From the NCBI GenBank assembly GCA_963709665.1, contig CAVPWU010000002.1, positions 186,001 through 250,000 on the forward strand: a stretch of 64,000 bases of DNA, read 5' to 3'. The DNA is from DASZIT01 sp963709665. GTDB taxonomy: Bacteria; Actinomycetota; Acidimicrobiia; Acidimicrobiales; RAAP-2. The translations under genes and the position numbers were made by a program. Below the pieces are notes generated by a model that ran no database searches, had not been told where the DNA came from, and was given only the letters and a program-made list of their open reading frames with translations. Positions 8,008 through 15,524 of the stretch are shown here, one piece after another. The number at the start of each line of letters is the position of its first letter. The stretch's first letter is position 1.

Positions 8008-8967
8008 TCAGACCGGTGCGGACGGCTCGCCGAAGGGCGGGCGGTTCAGCTGCTCCCGGATGGGTGTGAAGGGCGGCATCAGGGCGTGCCGGCGCTGCCA
8101 GTTGGCCCCGTCCACCACCAGCGAGTGACCGCTGATGTAGGTGGCGTACGGCGAGCAGAGGTAGGTGGCCGCCCAGGCCAGCTCCCGCGGGAACCCCACC
8201 CGCCCGGCGGGGACCCGGGCGTCCTGCCCCTCGTACTTGCCGGGGACGGCGGCGATGTCAGCGGTCTCGTCCTCGTGGGGCATCAGGCCCGGGACCAGGC
8301 CGTTCACCCGGATGCCGTAGGGGGCCCACTCGACGGCCAGCGTCTCGACCATGTTCTTGACGCCGGCCTTGGCGGCGGCGGAGTGGGCGAACCCCGGTCC
8401 TCCCGTCCAGGCGTAGGAGGCGCCGACGTTGACGATGGCACCATCCCGGCCGGCGGGGATCAGCCGTCGGGCCAGCTCCCGCGAGCAGTAGAAGGTGCCA
8501 TTGAGCACGATGTCCACCACCGTCCGCCAGGCGTTCGGGCTCATGTCCTCGGCCGGCACCGGGAAGTTGCCGGCCGCGTTGTTCACCAGCACGTCGATCG
8601 GGCCCAGGGCGGCCTCGGCTTCGTCGAAGGCGGCGGCGATCGACGCCGGGTCCCTGATGTCGCAGGGGCCGGCCCAGGCGCGGGCCCCGGTGGCCTCGAC
8701 GGCGGCGACGCCGGCCGCCCGATGGGCCTCGTCCCGGCTGAGGATGGCGACCGAGGCGCCGAGCCGGCCGAACTCGGTGGCGATCGACTTTCCCAGACCG
8801 GTCCCACCACCGGTGACCACCACCACCGAGCCGTCGTAGGTCCCCGGCACCAGCGCCGACGCTCCCAGGGGCGGCGGGGGCCGCAGCCCGGCAACCCGGG
8901 GTCCGTCCGGACCGTGGTCGCCGGCCGTTGCGGTTTCCGGTCCGATGTCCTCGTGGCTGGGGGTCAC
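8008..8967 (-). CDS. Short-chain dehydrogenase/reductase, 2,4-dienoyl-CoA reductase-like
   Basis: This 319-residue Rossmann-fold oxidoreductase has the SDR cofactor motif TGGGTGLG near residue 60 and NNAAGN at the end of strand 4. The GTG start at 8967 sits eight bases after a TAGGCT box. The sequence around the active site (GASYAW, then HSAAAKAG) lacks the YxxxK tyrosine of classical SDRs, where the aligned residue appears to be serine. Loss of that tyrosine is known from 2,4-dienoyl-CoA reductases, which this protein also resembles in its FPVPAEDMSPNAW stretch and its VDGANWQ end. A role in unsaturated acyl-CoA metabolism is therefore likely, though not proven. The gene is followed by the small tandem repeat. 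Confidence 0.82.
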   Translation of the reverse strand: MTPSHEDIGPETATAGDHGPDGPRVAGLRPPPPLGASALVPGTYDGSVVVVTGGGTGLGKSIATEFGRLGASVAILSRDEAHRAAGVAAVEATGARAWAGPCDIRDPASIAAAFDEAEAALGPIDVLVNNAAGNFPVPAEDMSPNAWRTVVDIVLNGTFYCSRELARRLIPAGRDGAIVNVGASYAWTGGPGFAHSAAAKAGVKNMVETLAVEWAPYGIRVNGLVPGLMPHEDETADIAAVPGKYEGQDARVPAGRVGFPRELAWAATYLCSPYATYISGHSLVVDGANWQRRHALMPPFTPIREQLNRPPFGEPSAPV

Positions 8968-8975
8968 GGGCGGCG

Positions 8976-8981
8976 AGCCTA
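8976..8981 (-). promoter_or_regulatory. -10 box TAGGCT of a leaderless promoter (SDR gene)
   Basis: TAGGCT on the minus strand ends eight bases before the GTG at 8967. It lies inside the 3' end of the small upstream gene. Confidence 0.55.
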
Positions 8982-9287
8982 GGCCCACTGCCGATCCGGC
9001 TGCCTGGGGTGGCGGTGACCTACCGGTCGGATCGGCCCGATCCGACCGCGCCAGGCCCGTCCGACACTGCGGGACGTGCGGCGGGCCACCACGCCGCCGG
9101 CCGCCGCTGCCAGTGTGACCAGGCCGGCCACCCCGACGGTGGGGAGTCGGGCCCCGGCGTCGGTGGACCCGACCCAGACGGTGAGCACCACCAGGGTGCA
9201 CAGCCCGCCGCTTCGGAGGGGGTGGGGTCGGCGGGGCGGCCGTTCGAAGTGGCGGAGGTCGTGGCGGCCGGTCCTGGGAGTCTCCAT
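8979..9287 (-). CDS. Small predicted membrane protein, unknown function
   Basis: This 102-residue protein is not recognised. It has two short hydrophobic stretches (LCTLVVLTVWVG and VGVAGLVTLAAAAGGVV) flanked by arginine-rich segments, which suggests a two-pass membrane protein with basic cytoplasmic ends. Support for a real gene is the ATG at 9287, eight bases after a TAAGGT box in the same layout as other leaderless genes here. Its stop codon falls within the -10 region of the SDR gene, so the two may be transcribed partly together. A long G-rich repeat lies just upstream of its promoter. Confidence 0.5.
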   Translation of the reverse strand: METPRTGRHDLRHFERPPRRPHPLRSGGLCTLVVLTVWVGSTDAGARLPTVGVAGLVTLAAAAGGVVARRTSRSVGRAWRGRIGPIRPVGHRHPRQPDRQWA

Positions 9288-9295
9288 GGCGGCGC

Positions 9296-9301
9296 ACCTT
9301 A
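9296..9301 (-). promoter_or_regulatory. -10 box TAAGGT of a leaderless promoter
   Basis: TAAGGT ends eight bases before the ATG of the small membrane-protein gene. No ribosome binding site is seen. Confidence 0.5.
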
Positions 9302-9322
9302 CGAAGGGGGTGTGACAGGTCG

Positions 9323-9418
9323 TCGGGGCGGGTCGGGGCGGGTCGGGGCGGGTCGGGGCGGGTCGGGGCGGGTCGGGGCGGGTCGGGGCGGGGCGGGGCG
9401 GGGCGGGGCGGGGCGGGT
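9323..9418 (+). repeat. G-rich tandem repeat: six TCGGGGCGGG units merging into GGGGC units
   Basis: Six perfect 10-base units (TCGGGGCGGG) run from 9323 to 9382. They continue into a run of five-base GGGGC units to about 9418. Nearly every five bases carries a G tract, so the plus strand could form several G-quadruplexes. The repeat fills the gap between the 3' end of the lipoprotein hydrolase gene and the promoter of the next minus-strand gene. Confidence 0.92.
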
Positions 9419-9442
9419 CCGGACGATGAGTCCGGCGCCCGA

Positions 9443-10642
9443 TCAGGACGCCGAGGAGTAGGTGGCCGTCACCCCAGGGAACGCCGTCCCGATCCCCGGC
9501 CCGAAGCCGGCCCCGGGCGGACCGATGCCCAGGCCGTCGCGCATCTGGGCGGTCACCGCCTGGTTGATCAGGGGGTAGGCGGCCGGAGGGCTCACGTCCG
9601 GGGCGAAGCAGCCGTCAGTGGCCAGGGTCGAGAGGGTGCCCAGTCCGCCCGCCGACCCCTTCAGGGACCGGAGGATGCCGACCAGGCTGGAGCTGCCGGC
9701 GTGGATGGTGCAGATGTCGTCGAAGACGTTGTGGCCGGCGTCGTGGATCACGATCAGGCGCTTGGGGGTGGGGAGGCGCGCGTAGGTGGCCCGGACGTCA
9801 GCCGGGGCCACCACCATGTCGGAGCTCCCGTACATCACCAGGCCGGGCGTGGGAGTGGTCGGCGCGGTGCCGGCGGCGGGGGCCAGGGCGGCATAGGTCT
9901 TGATCTGCGGGTTGTCGGCCATGGTGATCGCCGCCCCACCGCCCAGCGAGTGGCCCACCACTCCGATCCGGCGCAGGTCGAGTAGGCCGTCGAGGAGGTT
10001 CCCCGACGTCGTGTCGGCGGTGTGGAGGTAGGCGAGCGCACCGTCCAGCGCCTGGCCGGCCGTGAGGGCGCCGGCGACCTGGGTACCGCCGAGGACCGAG
10101 GCCAGGTCGGTGGCCTGTTCGTCGGGAGCAGCGACGACGAAGCCCCAGGTGGCCAGGTGGTCGGTGAGGAACGACGACTGTTCGGGGTATGAGCCGTAGC
10201 CGTGGGCGAAGAGCACCACCGGGAACCCGTGGTCCGGGTCGCCGCTGGCAGCGGTGTCCTTGGCGATGGGGGCGTCGAGGTAGCCGGTGGTCGGTTCTGA
10301 GCTGGGGAGTGAGCCCAGCAGGGGATTGCTGGCCAGCGAGGCAGGGACCCACGACTTCAGGCTGTAGGTGTAGGTCGCCGTTCCCTTGACCGCCGACGTG
10401 TCCACCGGGTACCAGAGCTGAAGGGCGTCCCCGTCGGCCAGGGTGACCCGGGTAGTGCCCGCCGCGTAGTGCCCGGGGCCCGAGAAGGCGGTCACCGACG
10501 TCGGCCCGGCGGTGGTGGACGGCGGGCCCGAGCTCGCCGAGCTGCCGGAGCTGCAGGCGGCGGTCAGGAGCGCCAGGCCGAGGAGCGGGGCGAGCAGTCC
10601 GACGGCAGGGCCTCGGGTCGGACGACGGGAGGTGGGCGGCAC
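9443..10642 (-). CDS. Lipoprotein alpha/beta-hydrolase (lipase/cutinase-like)
   Basis: This 399-residue protein has a signal sequence ending in the lipobox LLTAAC, so it is predicted to be anchored outside the membrane. The hydrolase domain shows FAHGYGS (oxyanion region), GHSLGGG (nucleophile serine), the aspartate in YGSSDMVV and the histidine in HDAGHNVFDD. The closest recognisable relatives are secreted lipases of the platelet-activating-factor acetylhydrolase and polyester-hydrolase type. The GTG start at 10642 follows a TAGCGT box by seven bases; a much longer open frame upstream runs antisense to the acyl-CoA dehydrogenase and is not credible. The gene is divergent from that dehydrogenase, with only 85 bases between the starts. 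Confidence 0.85.
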   Translation of the reverse strand: MPPTSRRPTRGPAVGLLAPLLGLALLTAACSSGSSASSGPPSTTAGPTSVTAFSGPGHYAAGTTRVTLADGDALQLWYPVDTSAVKGTATYTYSLKSWVPASLASNPLLGSLPSSEPTTGYLDAPIAKDTAASGDPDHGFPVVLFAHGYGSYPEQSSFLTDHLATWGFVVAAPDEQATDLASVLGGTQVAGALTAGQALDGALAYLHTADTTSGNLLDGLLDLRRIGVVGHSLGGGAAITMADNPQIKTYAALAPAAGTAPTTPTPGLVMYGSSDMVVAPADVRATYARLPTPKRLIVIHDAGHNVFDDICTIHAGSSSLVGILRSLKGSAGGLGTLSTLATDGCFAPDVSPPAAYPLINQAVTAQMRDGLGIGPPGAGFGPGIGTAFPGVTATYSSAS

Positions 10643-10649
10643 GATGGCG

Positions 10650-10655
10650 ACGCTA
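10650..10655 (-). promoter_or_regulatory. -10 box TAGCGT of a leaderless promoter (lipoprotein hydrolase)
   Basis: TAGCGT ends seven bases before the GTG at 10642 on the minus strand. Confidence 0.6.
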
Positions 10656-10713
10656 CCTCCGGCCGACGTCGGTGGCCCGGGACCTGAGCGGGTGAGGCGC
10701 CGGGTGGGCGAAG

Positions 10714-10719
10714 TAGCCT
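10714..10719 (+). promoter_or_regulatory. -10 box TAGCCT of a leaderless promoter (acyl-CoA dehydrogenase)
   Basis: TAGCCT ends eight bases before the GTG at 10728. The divergent promoter at 10650 lies close by. Confidence 0.6.
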
Positions 10720-10727
10720 CGTCGACC

Positions 10728-11903
10728 GTGGACTTCGACCTCTCGCCCGAACTCGCCGAACTACAGCAGAGCGTGCGCCGCCTGGCCCAGGACAAGGTGA
10801 AGCCCCGGGCCCGCGAGATCGACACCACCGGTGAGTACCCCCAGGACCTGTTCGACGCCTTCCGGGACGCCGACCTGCTGGGGCTGTGCCTCCCCACCGA
10901 GCTGGGCGGCTCGGGAGCCGGGATCCTCGGGCTGACCGTCGCCATCGAGGAGGTTGCCAAGTACTCCAACACCGCCGCCCTGATGCTCCTGCTCACCCGA
11001 CTGCCCGTCGGCCCGGTGCTGATCGCCGGCAGCCACGACCAGCAGCAGCGGTACCTGACCGGGATCCCCACCGGACAGTGCCGGGCCGGGTTCGGGCTCT
11101 CCGAGCCCCAGGCCGGCAGCGACGTGGCCGGCATGCGCACCCGGGCGGTCCCCGACCCCGACCACGACGGCGGCTGGGTCCTGACCGGCACCAAGTGCTG
11201 GATGTCCGGGGTCAAGGAGGCGGACTGGTACACCGTCTTCGCCAAGACCGGCGACCCGGCCTCCCGCAAGCACGACTCCATCACCGCCTTCATCGTCGAG
11301 CGCGGATGGGACGGGGTGTCAGTTCCCCGTACCGACCACAAGATGGGGGTGCGCGGCGTGGACACCGGCGAGCTGGTCCTCGACAACGTCCGGGTCCCCG
11401 CCGAGAACGTCATCGGCGAGGTGGGCGGGTTCCGGCTGGCCATGCTCGGCCTCAACGCCATGCGCCCCATCGTGGCCGCCCGGGGGATCGGGCTGGCCGA
11501 GGGCGCCCTGATGTACGCCACCGAGTACGTGAAGCAGCGCGAGGCGTTCGGAGGGGTCATCGCCGACTTCCAGGGCATCCAGTGGGAGATCGCCAAGGTG
11601 GCGGTGGACATCGAGGCGGCGCGCCTCCTCACCTACCGGTCGGCGTGGCTGGCCGACCAGGGGAAGTTCACCAAGGAGTACGTGCCCTTCCTGTCGATGG
11701 CCAAGTACTACGCCACCGAGCTGGCGGTGCGGGCCTCGGGGCTGGCCGTGCAGCTGCTGGGGGCGGCCGGCTACATGGAGGACCACCCCACCGAGCTCTG
11801 GTACCGGGACGCCCGGCAGCTGACCATCGTCGAGGGCACCTCCCAGGTGCAGCTGGGGCTGATCGCCCGGGGCGTCCTCTCCCACGACCTGTGGTGGGAC
11901 TGA
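10728..11903 (+). CDS. Acyl-CoA dehydrogenase
   Basis: This 391-residue flavoprotein oxidises acyl-CoA thioesters to 2-enoyl-CoA. It has the full three-domain layout: a helical N-terminus, a middle FAD-binding region with FGLSEPQAGSD and WVLTGTKCWMSG, and a C-terminal helical domain. The catalytic glutamate is in IVEGTSQVQ near residue 368, as in short- and medium-chain enzymes. REAFG and QLLGAAGYMEDHP are also typical. The GTG at 10728 follows a leaderless -10 box; frames extending further upstream run into the divergent promoter. It is not part of the steroid region further along and is more likely a general or branched-chain acyl-CoA enzyme. Confidence 0.92.
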   Translation: MDFDLSPELAELQQSVRRLAQDKVKPRAREIDTTGEYPQDLFDAFRDADLLGLCLPTELGGSGAGILGLTVAIEEVAKYSNTAALMLLLTRLPVGPVLIAGSHDQQQRYLTGIPTGQCRAGFGLSEPQAGSDVAGMRTRAVPDPDHDGGWVLTGTKCWMSGVKEADWYTVFAKTGDPASRKHDSITAFIVERGWDGVSVPRTDHKMGVRGVDTGELVLDNVRVPAENVIGEVGGFRLAMLGLNAMRPIVAARGIGLAEGALMYATEYVKQREAFGGVIADFQGIQWEIAKVAVDIEAARLLTYRSAWLADQGKFTKEYVPFLSMAKYYATELAVRASGLAVQLLGAAGYMEDHPTELWYRDARQLTIVEGTSQVQLGLIARGVLSHDLWWD

Positions 11904-11929
11904 CGGTGGTCGGCGCGGGAGGGTCTGCG

Positions 11930-13043
11930 GTGCCCGGGGATCATGCCGCCGCCTTCGAGGCTCTGGGTCGCTGGCCGGGGGTGCTGAGCGCCGCTGATCG
12001 CCGGTGAGTCGCTCACCACCGAACAGGCGGAGACGGTGCTGGGGGAGGTCCTGTCCGGCGAGGCGACCCCCGCCCAGATCGCCGGGCTGGCGGTGGCGCT
12101 CCGGGCCAAGGGCGAGTCGGTGGAGGAGATGACCGGGTTCGTGCGGGCCATGGTGGCCCACGCCGTCCCGCTGACCCTTCCGGAGGGTACCGAGGTCGTC
12201 GACACCTGCGGCACCGGCGGCGACCGTCTGCGGAGCATCAACGTCTCCACCATCGCCGCCCTGGTGGTGGCGGCCACCGGCGCCAAGGTCTGCAAGCACG
12301 GGGGACGGGCGTCGTCCTCGGCGGTGGGTGCCGCCGACGTCCTCGAGGCCCTGGGGGTGGTGGCCGATCTGGGGCCGGTGGGGGTGGCACGGTGCATCGA
12401 CGAGGTGGGGATGGGGTTCTGCTTCGCCCCCCGGTTCCACCCGGCCATGCGGTTCGCCGGACCGGTGCGCAAGGAGCTCGGCGTCCCCACCGTCTTCAAC
12501 TTCCTGGGACCCCTGGCCAACCCGGCACGGGCCCGTTTTCAGGTGGTCGGGGTCAGCGACAGCGCCATGGCCGAGAAGATGCTCGGGGTGCTGGCCGCCA
12601 ACGGCGCCGAGCGGGCCATGATCGTCCACGGCGACGACGGCCTCGACGAGCTGAGCACCACCGGCCCCTCGACGGTGCACGAGCTGCGTCGGAACCAGAC
12701 GGCCAGCGGCACCGAGTACGAGATGACGCTGTTCCGGGTCCATCCCGAGGAGCTCGGCTTCGCCCCGGCCACCCTCGACGACCTGCGGGGCGGCGACGCC
12801 TCGGTGAACGCCGAGGCCATCCGTCGGGTGGTGGCCGGGGACGCCTCCCCCCACCGGGACATCGCCGTGTTGAACGCCGCCGCCTCCCTGGTGACAGTGG
12901 GGGTGGTCGCCGACTTTCCGGCGGGAGTGGCACTGGCCTGCGAGGTCATCGACGACGGCCGGGCCGCGTCGGTGCTCGAGGCGCTGGTGCGGGTCACCAC
13001 GGAGGCCAGGGCGGAGGAAGAGGCCTCCTCCTCGAAGGGCTGA
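11930..13043 (+). CDS. trpD: Anthranilate phosphoribosyltransferase, with an apparent 1-base frameshift near the N-terminus
   Basis: TrpD transfers phosphoribose to anthranilate in tryptophan synthesis. The main frame contains DTCGTGGD (PRPP-binding loop), NVSTIAA, KHGGRASSS, FAPRFHPAM and FNFLGPLANPA, all hallmarks. That frame has its first usual start at 12036, which would remove about 35 conserved residues. The missing part is present one frame over: a GTG at 11930, preceded by GGGAGGG, encodes a segment ending GRWPGVLSA. This joins naturally to LIAGESLTTEQAETVL in the main frame if one base near 11993 is dropped. The gene is therefore either frameshifted or carries a sequencing error. It abuts the convergent nuclease gene with no gap. 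Confidence 0.85.
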
Positions 13044-14603
13044 CTACTCGGCTCGAACCGTGGAGGCGGTCGGCCGCCGCCACCCCGTCGCCGGGGCTCC
13101 ACCGCCTGCGGTGGTGGTTGGTGCGCCGGTCAGCTCTCGGAGCTTCGGGATCCTTGCCGCCGGCATCGAGAGACCGCCCGGTGACTGCGTGTCGACAATC
13201 CGGACCTGGTCGGCATGGGCGTGGAGCCACTGGGCCACGATGACCCGCTCGAGGTCGTGGCCGTCTCCGGCGAGGATGACCTCCGGGTCGGGACCCGACA
13301 CGCGGGTGTCGGCCGGGCCGCCGGCCGGCGGGCCGCAGGGACCCGTGTGTCCGGGGGTGCCCAGCAGGCCCCCGTCGACCACCAGCAGGCCCCCGTCGAG
13401 TTCGACGACCCCCTCGTCGGCAATCGACAGCACCACCCTCCCGGCGTGGCGGAGTGACTCCACGCGACGACGTCGGGCGAGCAGATGGCGCAGCTGCTCG
13501 GCTTCGTCGCGGACGTGGGCGGCGGCTTCGAACTCATGTCGGGCGGCCAGGGACCGGACCTGGTCCACCAACGGCACCAGCAGCTCGTACGGGTCGCCGG
13601 CGAGCTCCTCGTCGGTCCACCGCCGCCGACGACCGGGCCGGCGGCGCGGCCGACCGGCGTCCGCGGAGTCGGTCGGGGTGCTGCCCTGCCGGGGTGTGGG
13701 GCGGCTCTTTCCCTGTCGGTTGTAGGGCGGGGACCAGGTTCGGATCAGCCGGCCCTCGAGGACCTCGGCGGTGAGGGGGCCCGGGCAGACCCGGTGATGG
13801 ACGGCGTCGAGCTGTCGGAGCAACCTGCCGATCTTGGGCCGCCGGTCGCCGGTGAAGTAGGAGCGGACCCGGGTCTGGAGGTCGGTGGCCTTTCCCACGT
13901 AGAGCACGTTCCCCACGGCGTCGGTGAACCAGTAGACACCGGGTCGGTGGGGGAGCCGGGTGGTGAGCTTGAGCTTGGCCCCCTGGGGGTGCCCGACCAG
14001 GCGAGGAAGGTCGAGCAGCTCCTCGAGTCCGACGATCCCGAAGGAGCCGGCCCGCTCGAGGAGGGCGTGGAGGAGATCACCGGTGGCCAGGACGTCGGTG
14101 AGCGCCCGGTGCGAGGGCTGGTGGGGGAGGCGGAGCACCTCGGCCAGGGTGCCGAGCTTGCAGTTGGGCACCATGTCCCGGACCAGTCTGCGGGCGAGAG
14201 CCAGGGTGTCGACCGTGGCGTTGGCGAGACGTTCCCTGCCGGTGGAGACCAGGGCGTGGTCGAGGAACGAGAGGTCGAACCGGACGTTGTGGCCGACGAT
14301 CACCCCACCGCCCAGGAACTCGAGGAAGGAGGGCAGCATCCCCCCGGAGGTCGGGGCGTCGGCCACCATGGCGTCGCTGATCCCGGTGAGGGCGGTGATG
14401 AACGGTGGGATCCGCTCGTCAGGTCGGACGAAGGTCTGGTAGGTGCCGAGGAGCTCGCCGCCGCGGTAGCGGGCGGCGGCCACCTCGGTCAGGGAGGAGG
14501 TGGCAGGGGAGCCCCCGGTGGTCTCCACGTCGAGGACCACGAAGGTGACCTGGTGGAGGGGCGTGCCCAGATCGTCGAAGGTGCCCTGCACGGCCAGTGC
14601 CAT
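13044..14603 (-). CDS. DEDDh exonuclease fused to a GIY-YIG (UvrC-like) nuclease domain
   Basis: This 519-residue protein combines two nuclease modules. The N-terminal DnaQ-type 3'-5' exonuclease shows VVLDVETTG near residue 21, HNVRFDLSFL near 107 and HRALTDVLATG near 166. The GIY-YIG domain follows near residue 219 (PGVYWF, then LYVGKATDL), and a basic linker leads to a C-terminal UvrC-like region. Such fusions are known in actinobacteria and are linked to DNA repair. The ATG at 14603 lies six bases after TACCAT; the longer open frame upstream is antisense to the next genes. A sequence matching the actinobacterial LexA box directly abuts this promoter, which suggests induction by DNA damage. 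Confidence 0.88.
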   Translation of the reverse strand: MALAVQGTFDDLGTPLHQVTFVVLDVETTGGSPATSSLTEVAAARYRGGELLGTYQTFVRPDERIPPFITALTGISDAMVADAPTSGGMLPSFLEFLGGGVIVGHNVRFDLSFLDHALVSTGRERLANATVDTLALARRLVRDMVPNCKLGTLAEVLRLPHQPSHRALTDVLATGDLLHALLERAGSFGIVGLEELLDLPRLVGHPQGAKLKLTTRLPHRPGVYWFTDAVGNVLYVGKATDLQTRVRSYFTGDRRPKIGRLLRQLDAVHHRVCPGPLTAEVLEGRLIRTWSPPYNRQGKSRPTPRQGSTPTDSADAGRPRRRPGRRRRWTDEELAGDPYELLVPLVDQVRSLAARHEFEAAAHVRDEAEQLRHLLARRRRVESLRHAGRVVLSIADEGVVELDGGLLVVDGGLLGTPGHTGPCGPPAGGPADTRVSGPDPEVILAGDGHDLERVIVAQWLHAHADQVRIVDTQSPGGLSMPAARIPKLRELTGAPTTTAGGGAPATGWRRPTASTVRAE

Positions 14604-14609
14604 GCCGAC

Positions 14610-14615
14610 ATGGTA
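14610..14615 (-). promoter_or_regulatory. -10 box TACCAT of the nuclease gene
   Basis: TACCAT on the minus strand ends six bases before the ATG at 14603. The LexA-like box begins two bases further upstream. Confidence 0.55.
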
Positions 14616-14616
14616 G

Positions 14617-14630
14617 CGAACAGGTGTTCG
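14617..14630. promoter_or_regulatory. LexA-type SOS box
   Basis: CGAACAGGTGTTCG matches the actinobacterial LexA consensus TCGAACnnnnGTTCGA at every palindromic position except the outermost 5' base; the next base, at 14631, is the expected A. It lies immediately upstream of the nuclease -10 box and about 35 bases before that of the divergent zinc-ribbon gene. A LexA dimer here would block the nuclease promoter. Confidence 0.8.
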
Positions 14631-14663
14631 ATTGCCGTACTGGGGCTCCGGGATGGCCGCGGC

Positions 14664-14669
14664 TACCGT
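14664..14669 (+). promoter_or_regulatory. -10 box TACCGT of a leaderless promoter
   Basis: TACCGT ends six bases before the GTG at 14676. Confidence 0.55.
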
Positions 14670-14675
14670 AGGGGC

Positions 14676-14948
14676 GTGACTACCGACTCCCCGAGTGCCG
14701 ACCTGACGGAGACCGACGCAGCCGCCGGTGCGACCCGCTACCGGTGCGTGGCCTGCGGCAATCTCACCCGGTTCGACGTGGTCACTGTCCGGCGGACCAA
14801 GGCCTTCCACCACTACTCGGTCGGCGGGGACCTCAGCCTGGAAGAGGTCGAAGTCCTCGACGAGACGGTGGAGGGGGTGTCGTGCCGGTGGTGTGGCCAT
14901 GGCAACGCGGTCGAGATCATCGAACCGGGGACGCCGATTCCCGGGTAG
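14676..14948 (+). CDS. Small zinc-ribbon protein
   Basis: This 90-residue protein has two CxxC knuckles, CVACGN near residue 26 and CRWCGH near residue 74, spaced as in a zinc ribbon. The segment between them contains RRTKAFHHYSVGGD. It is unlike any named enzyme; similar small proteins in actinobacteria are annotated only as hypothetical. The GTG start follows a leaderless -10 box. Its TAG stop overlaps the GTG start of the next gene by one base, so the two are probably made together. Metal binding is a safe prediction; a role in DNA damage because of the nearby LexA box is possible but unsupported. Confidence 0.7.
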   Translation: MTTDSPSADLTETDAAAGATRYRCVACGNLTRFDVVTVRRTKAFHHYSVGGDLSLEEVEVLDETVEGVSCRWCGHGNAVEIIEPGTPIPG

Positions 14949-15520
14949 TGGCCCCTCCCGACCCCGGCCCGGTCGTTCCACCGGCGACCGGGCAGGGGGA
15001 TTCCGCAGCTTCGTCGCCGTCGCCGTTGGCCGACCCGTCGTTCCGTTCCGGGCTCCGTCCCATCCCGGCCGCCACGCCCGATGCGGCCAGCCCGTGGCCG
15101 GCCTCGGACATCGTGGGCGTGGATCCGTCGGGTTCGCCGGTCGAGGTGGTGCTCGACCGGCTCGACGGCCGGCTGCTCCTCGCCTTCCTGAGCACCGACT
15201 GCGACGGATGTCAGGAGTTCTGGGATCGGTTCCGGGTGGTGGAGAGCTTGGGCCTTCCCTCCGACGTGTCACCGGTCATCGTGACCAAGGGCCCGGACCT
15301 GGTTCCGGCCTCGGAGGTGGCCCGGACGGCCTCCGGAATCGTCGAGGTCCCGGTCGTCATGAGCGACCAGGCATGGGCCGACTACCGGGTGACCGGCTAT
15401 CCGTTCCTCGTCCTGGTGGACGTGGGTGCCCGTTCGGTGGCGGGGGAGGCGGTGGGCCTGGACTGGTCCGACGTCACCTCCATCATCCAACGACCATCGG
15501 ACCGGTCCCCCGGGCCGTGA
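14948..15520 (+). CDS. Thioredoxin-like (TlpA/MauD-type) protein
   Basis: This 190-residue protein has a thioredoxin-like core. After a Pro/Ser-rich N-terminus comes LLLAFLSTDCDGCQEFW, with a CxxC redox pair. A later GYPFLVLVD resembles the cis-proline loop region of thioredoxins (YPFLVL). No clear signal peptide is seen, so the location is uncertain. The GTG start overlaps the stop of the zinc-ribbon gene. The natural guess is a thiol-disulfide oxidoreductase acting on the cysteines of a partner protein. Whether that partner is the zinc-ribbon protein is speculation. The gene is convergent with, and only four bases from, the next gene. Confidence 0.65.
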   Translation: MAPPDPGPVVPPATGQGDSAASSPSPLADPSFRSGLRPIPAATPDAASPWPASDIVGVDPSGSPVEVVLDRLDGRLLLAFLSTDCDGCQEFWDRFRVVESLGLPSDVSPVIVTKGPDLVPASEVARTASGIVEVPVVMSDQAWADYRVTGYPFLVLVDVGARSVAGEAVGLDWSDVTSIIQRPSDRSPGP

Positions 15521-15524
15521 TGCC

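Noticed and set aside
9443..11632. Longer version of the lipoprotein hydrolase starting inside the acyl-CoA dehydrogenase
   Set aside because: The extension runs antisense to a well-conserved dehydrogenase. The signal peptide begins at the GTG at 10642, which has its own promoter box.
13044..15272. Longer version of the nuclease gene starting near 15272
   Set aside because: The extra residues are Arg/Pro-rich and antisense to the zinc-ribbon and thioredoxin-like genes. The ATG at 14603 has a -10 box and LexA box in the right place.
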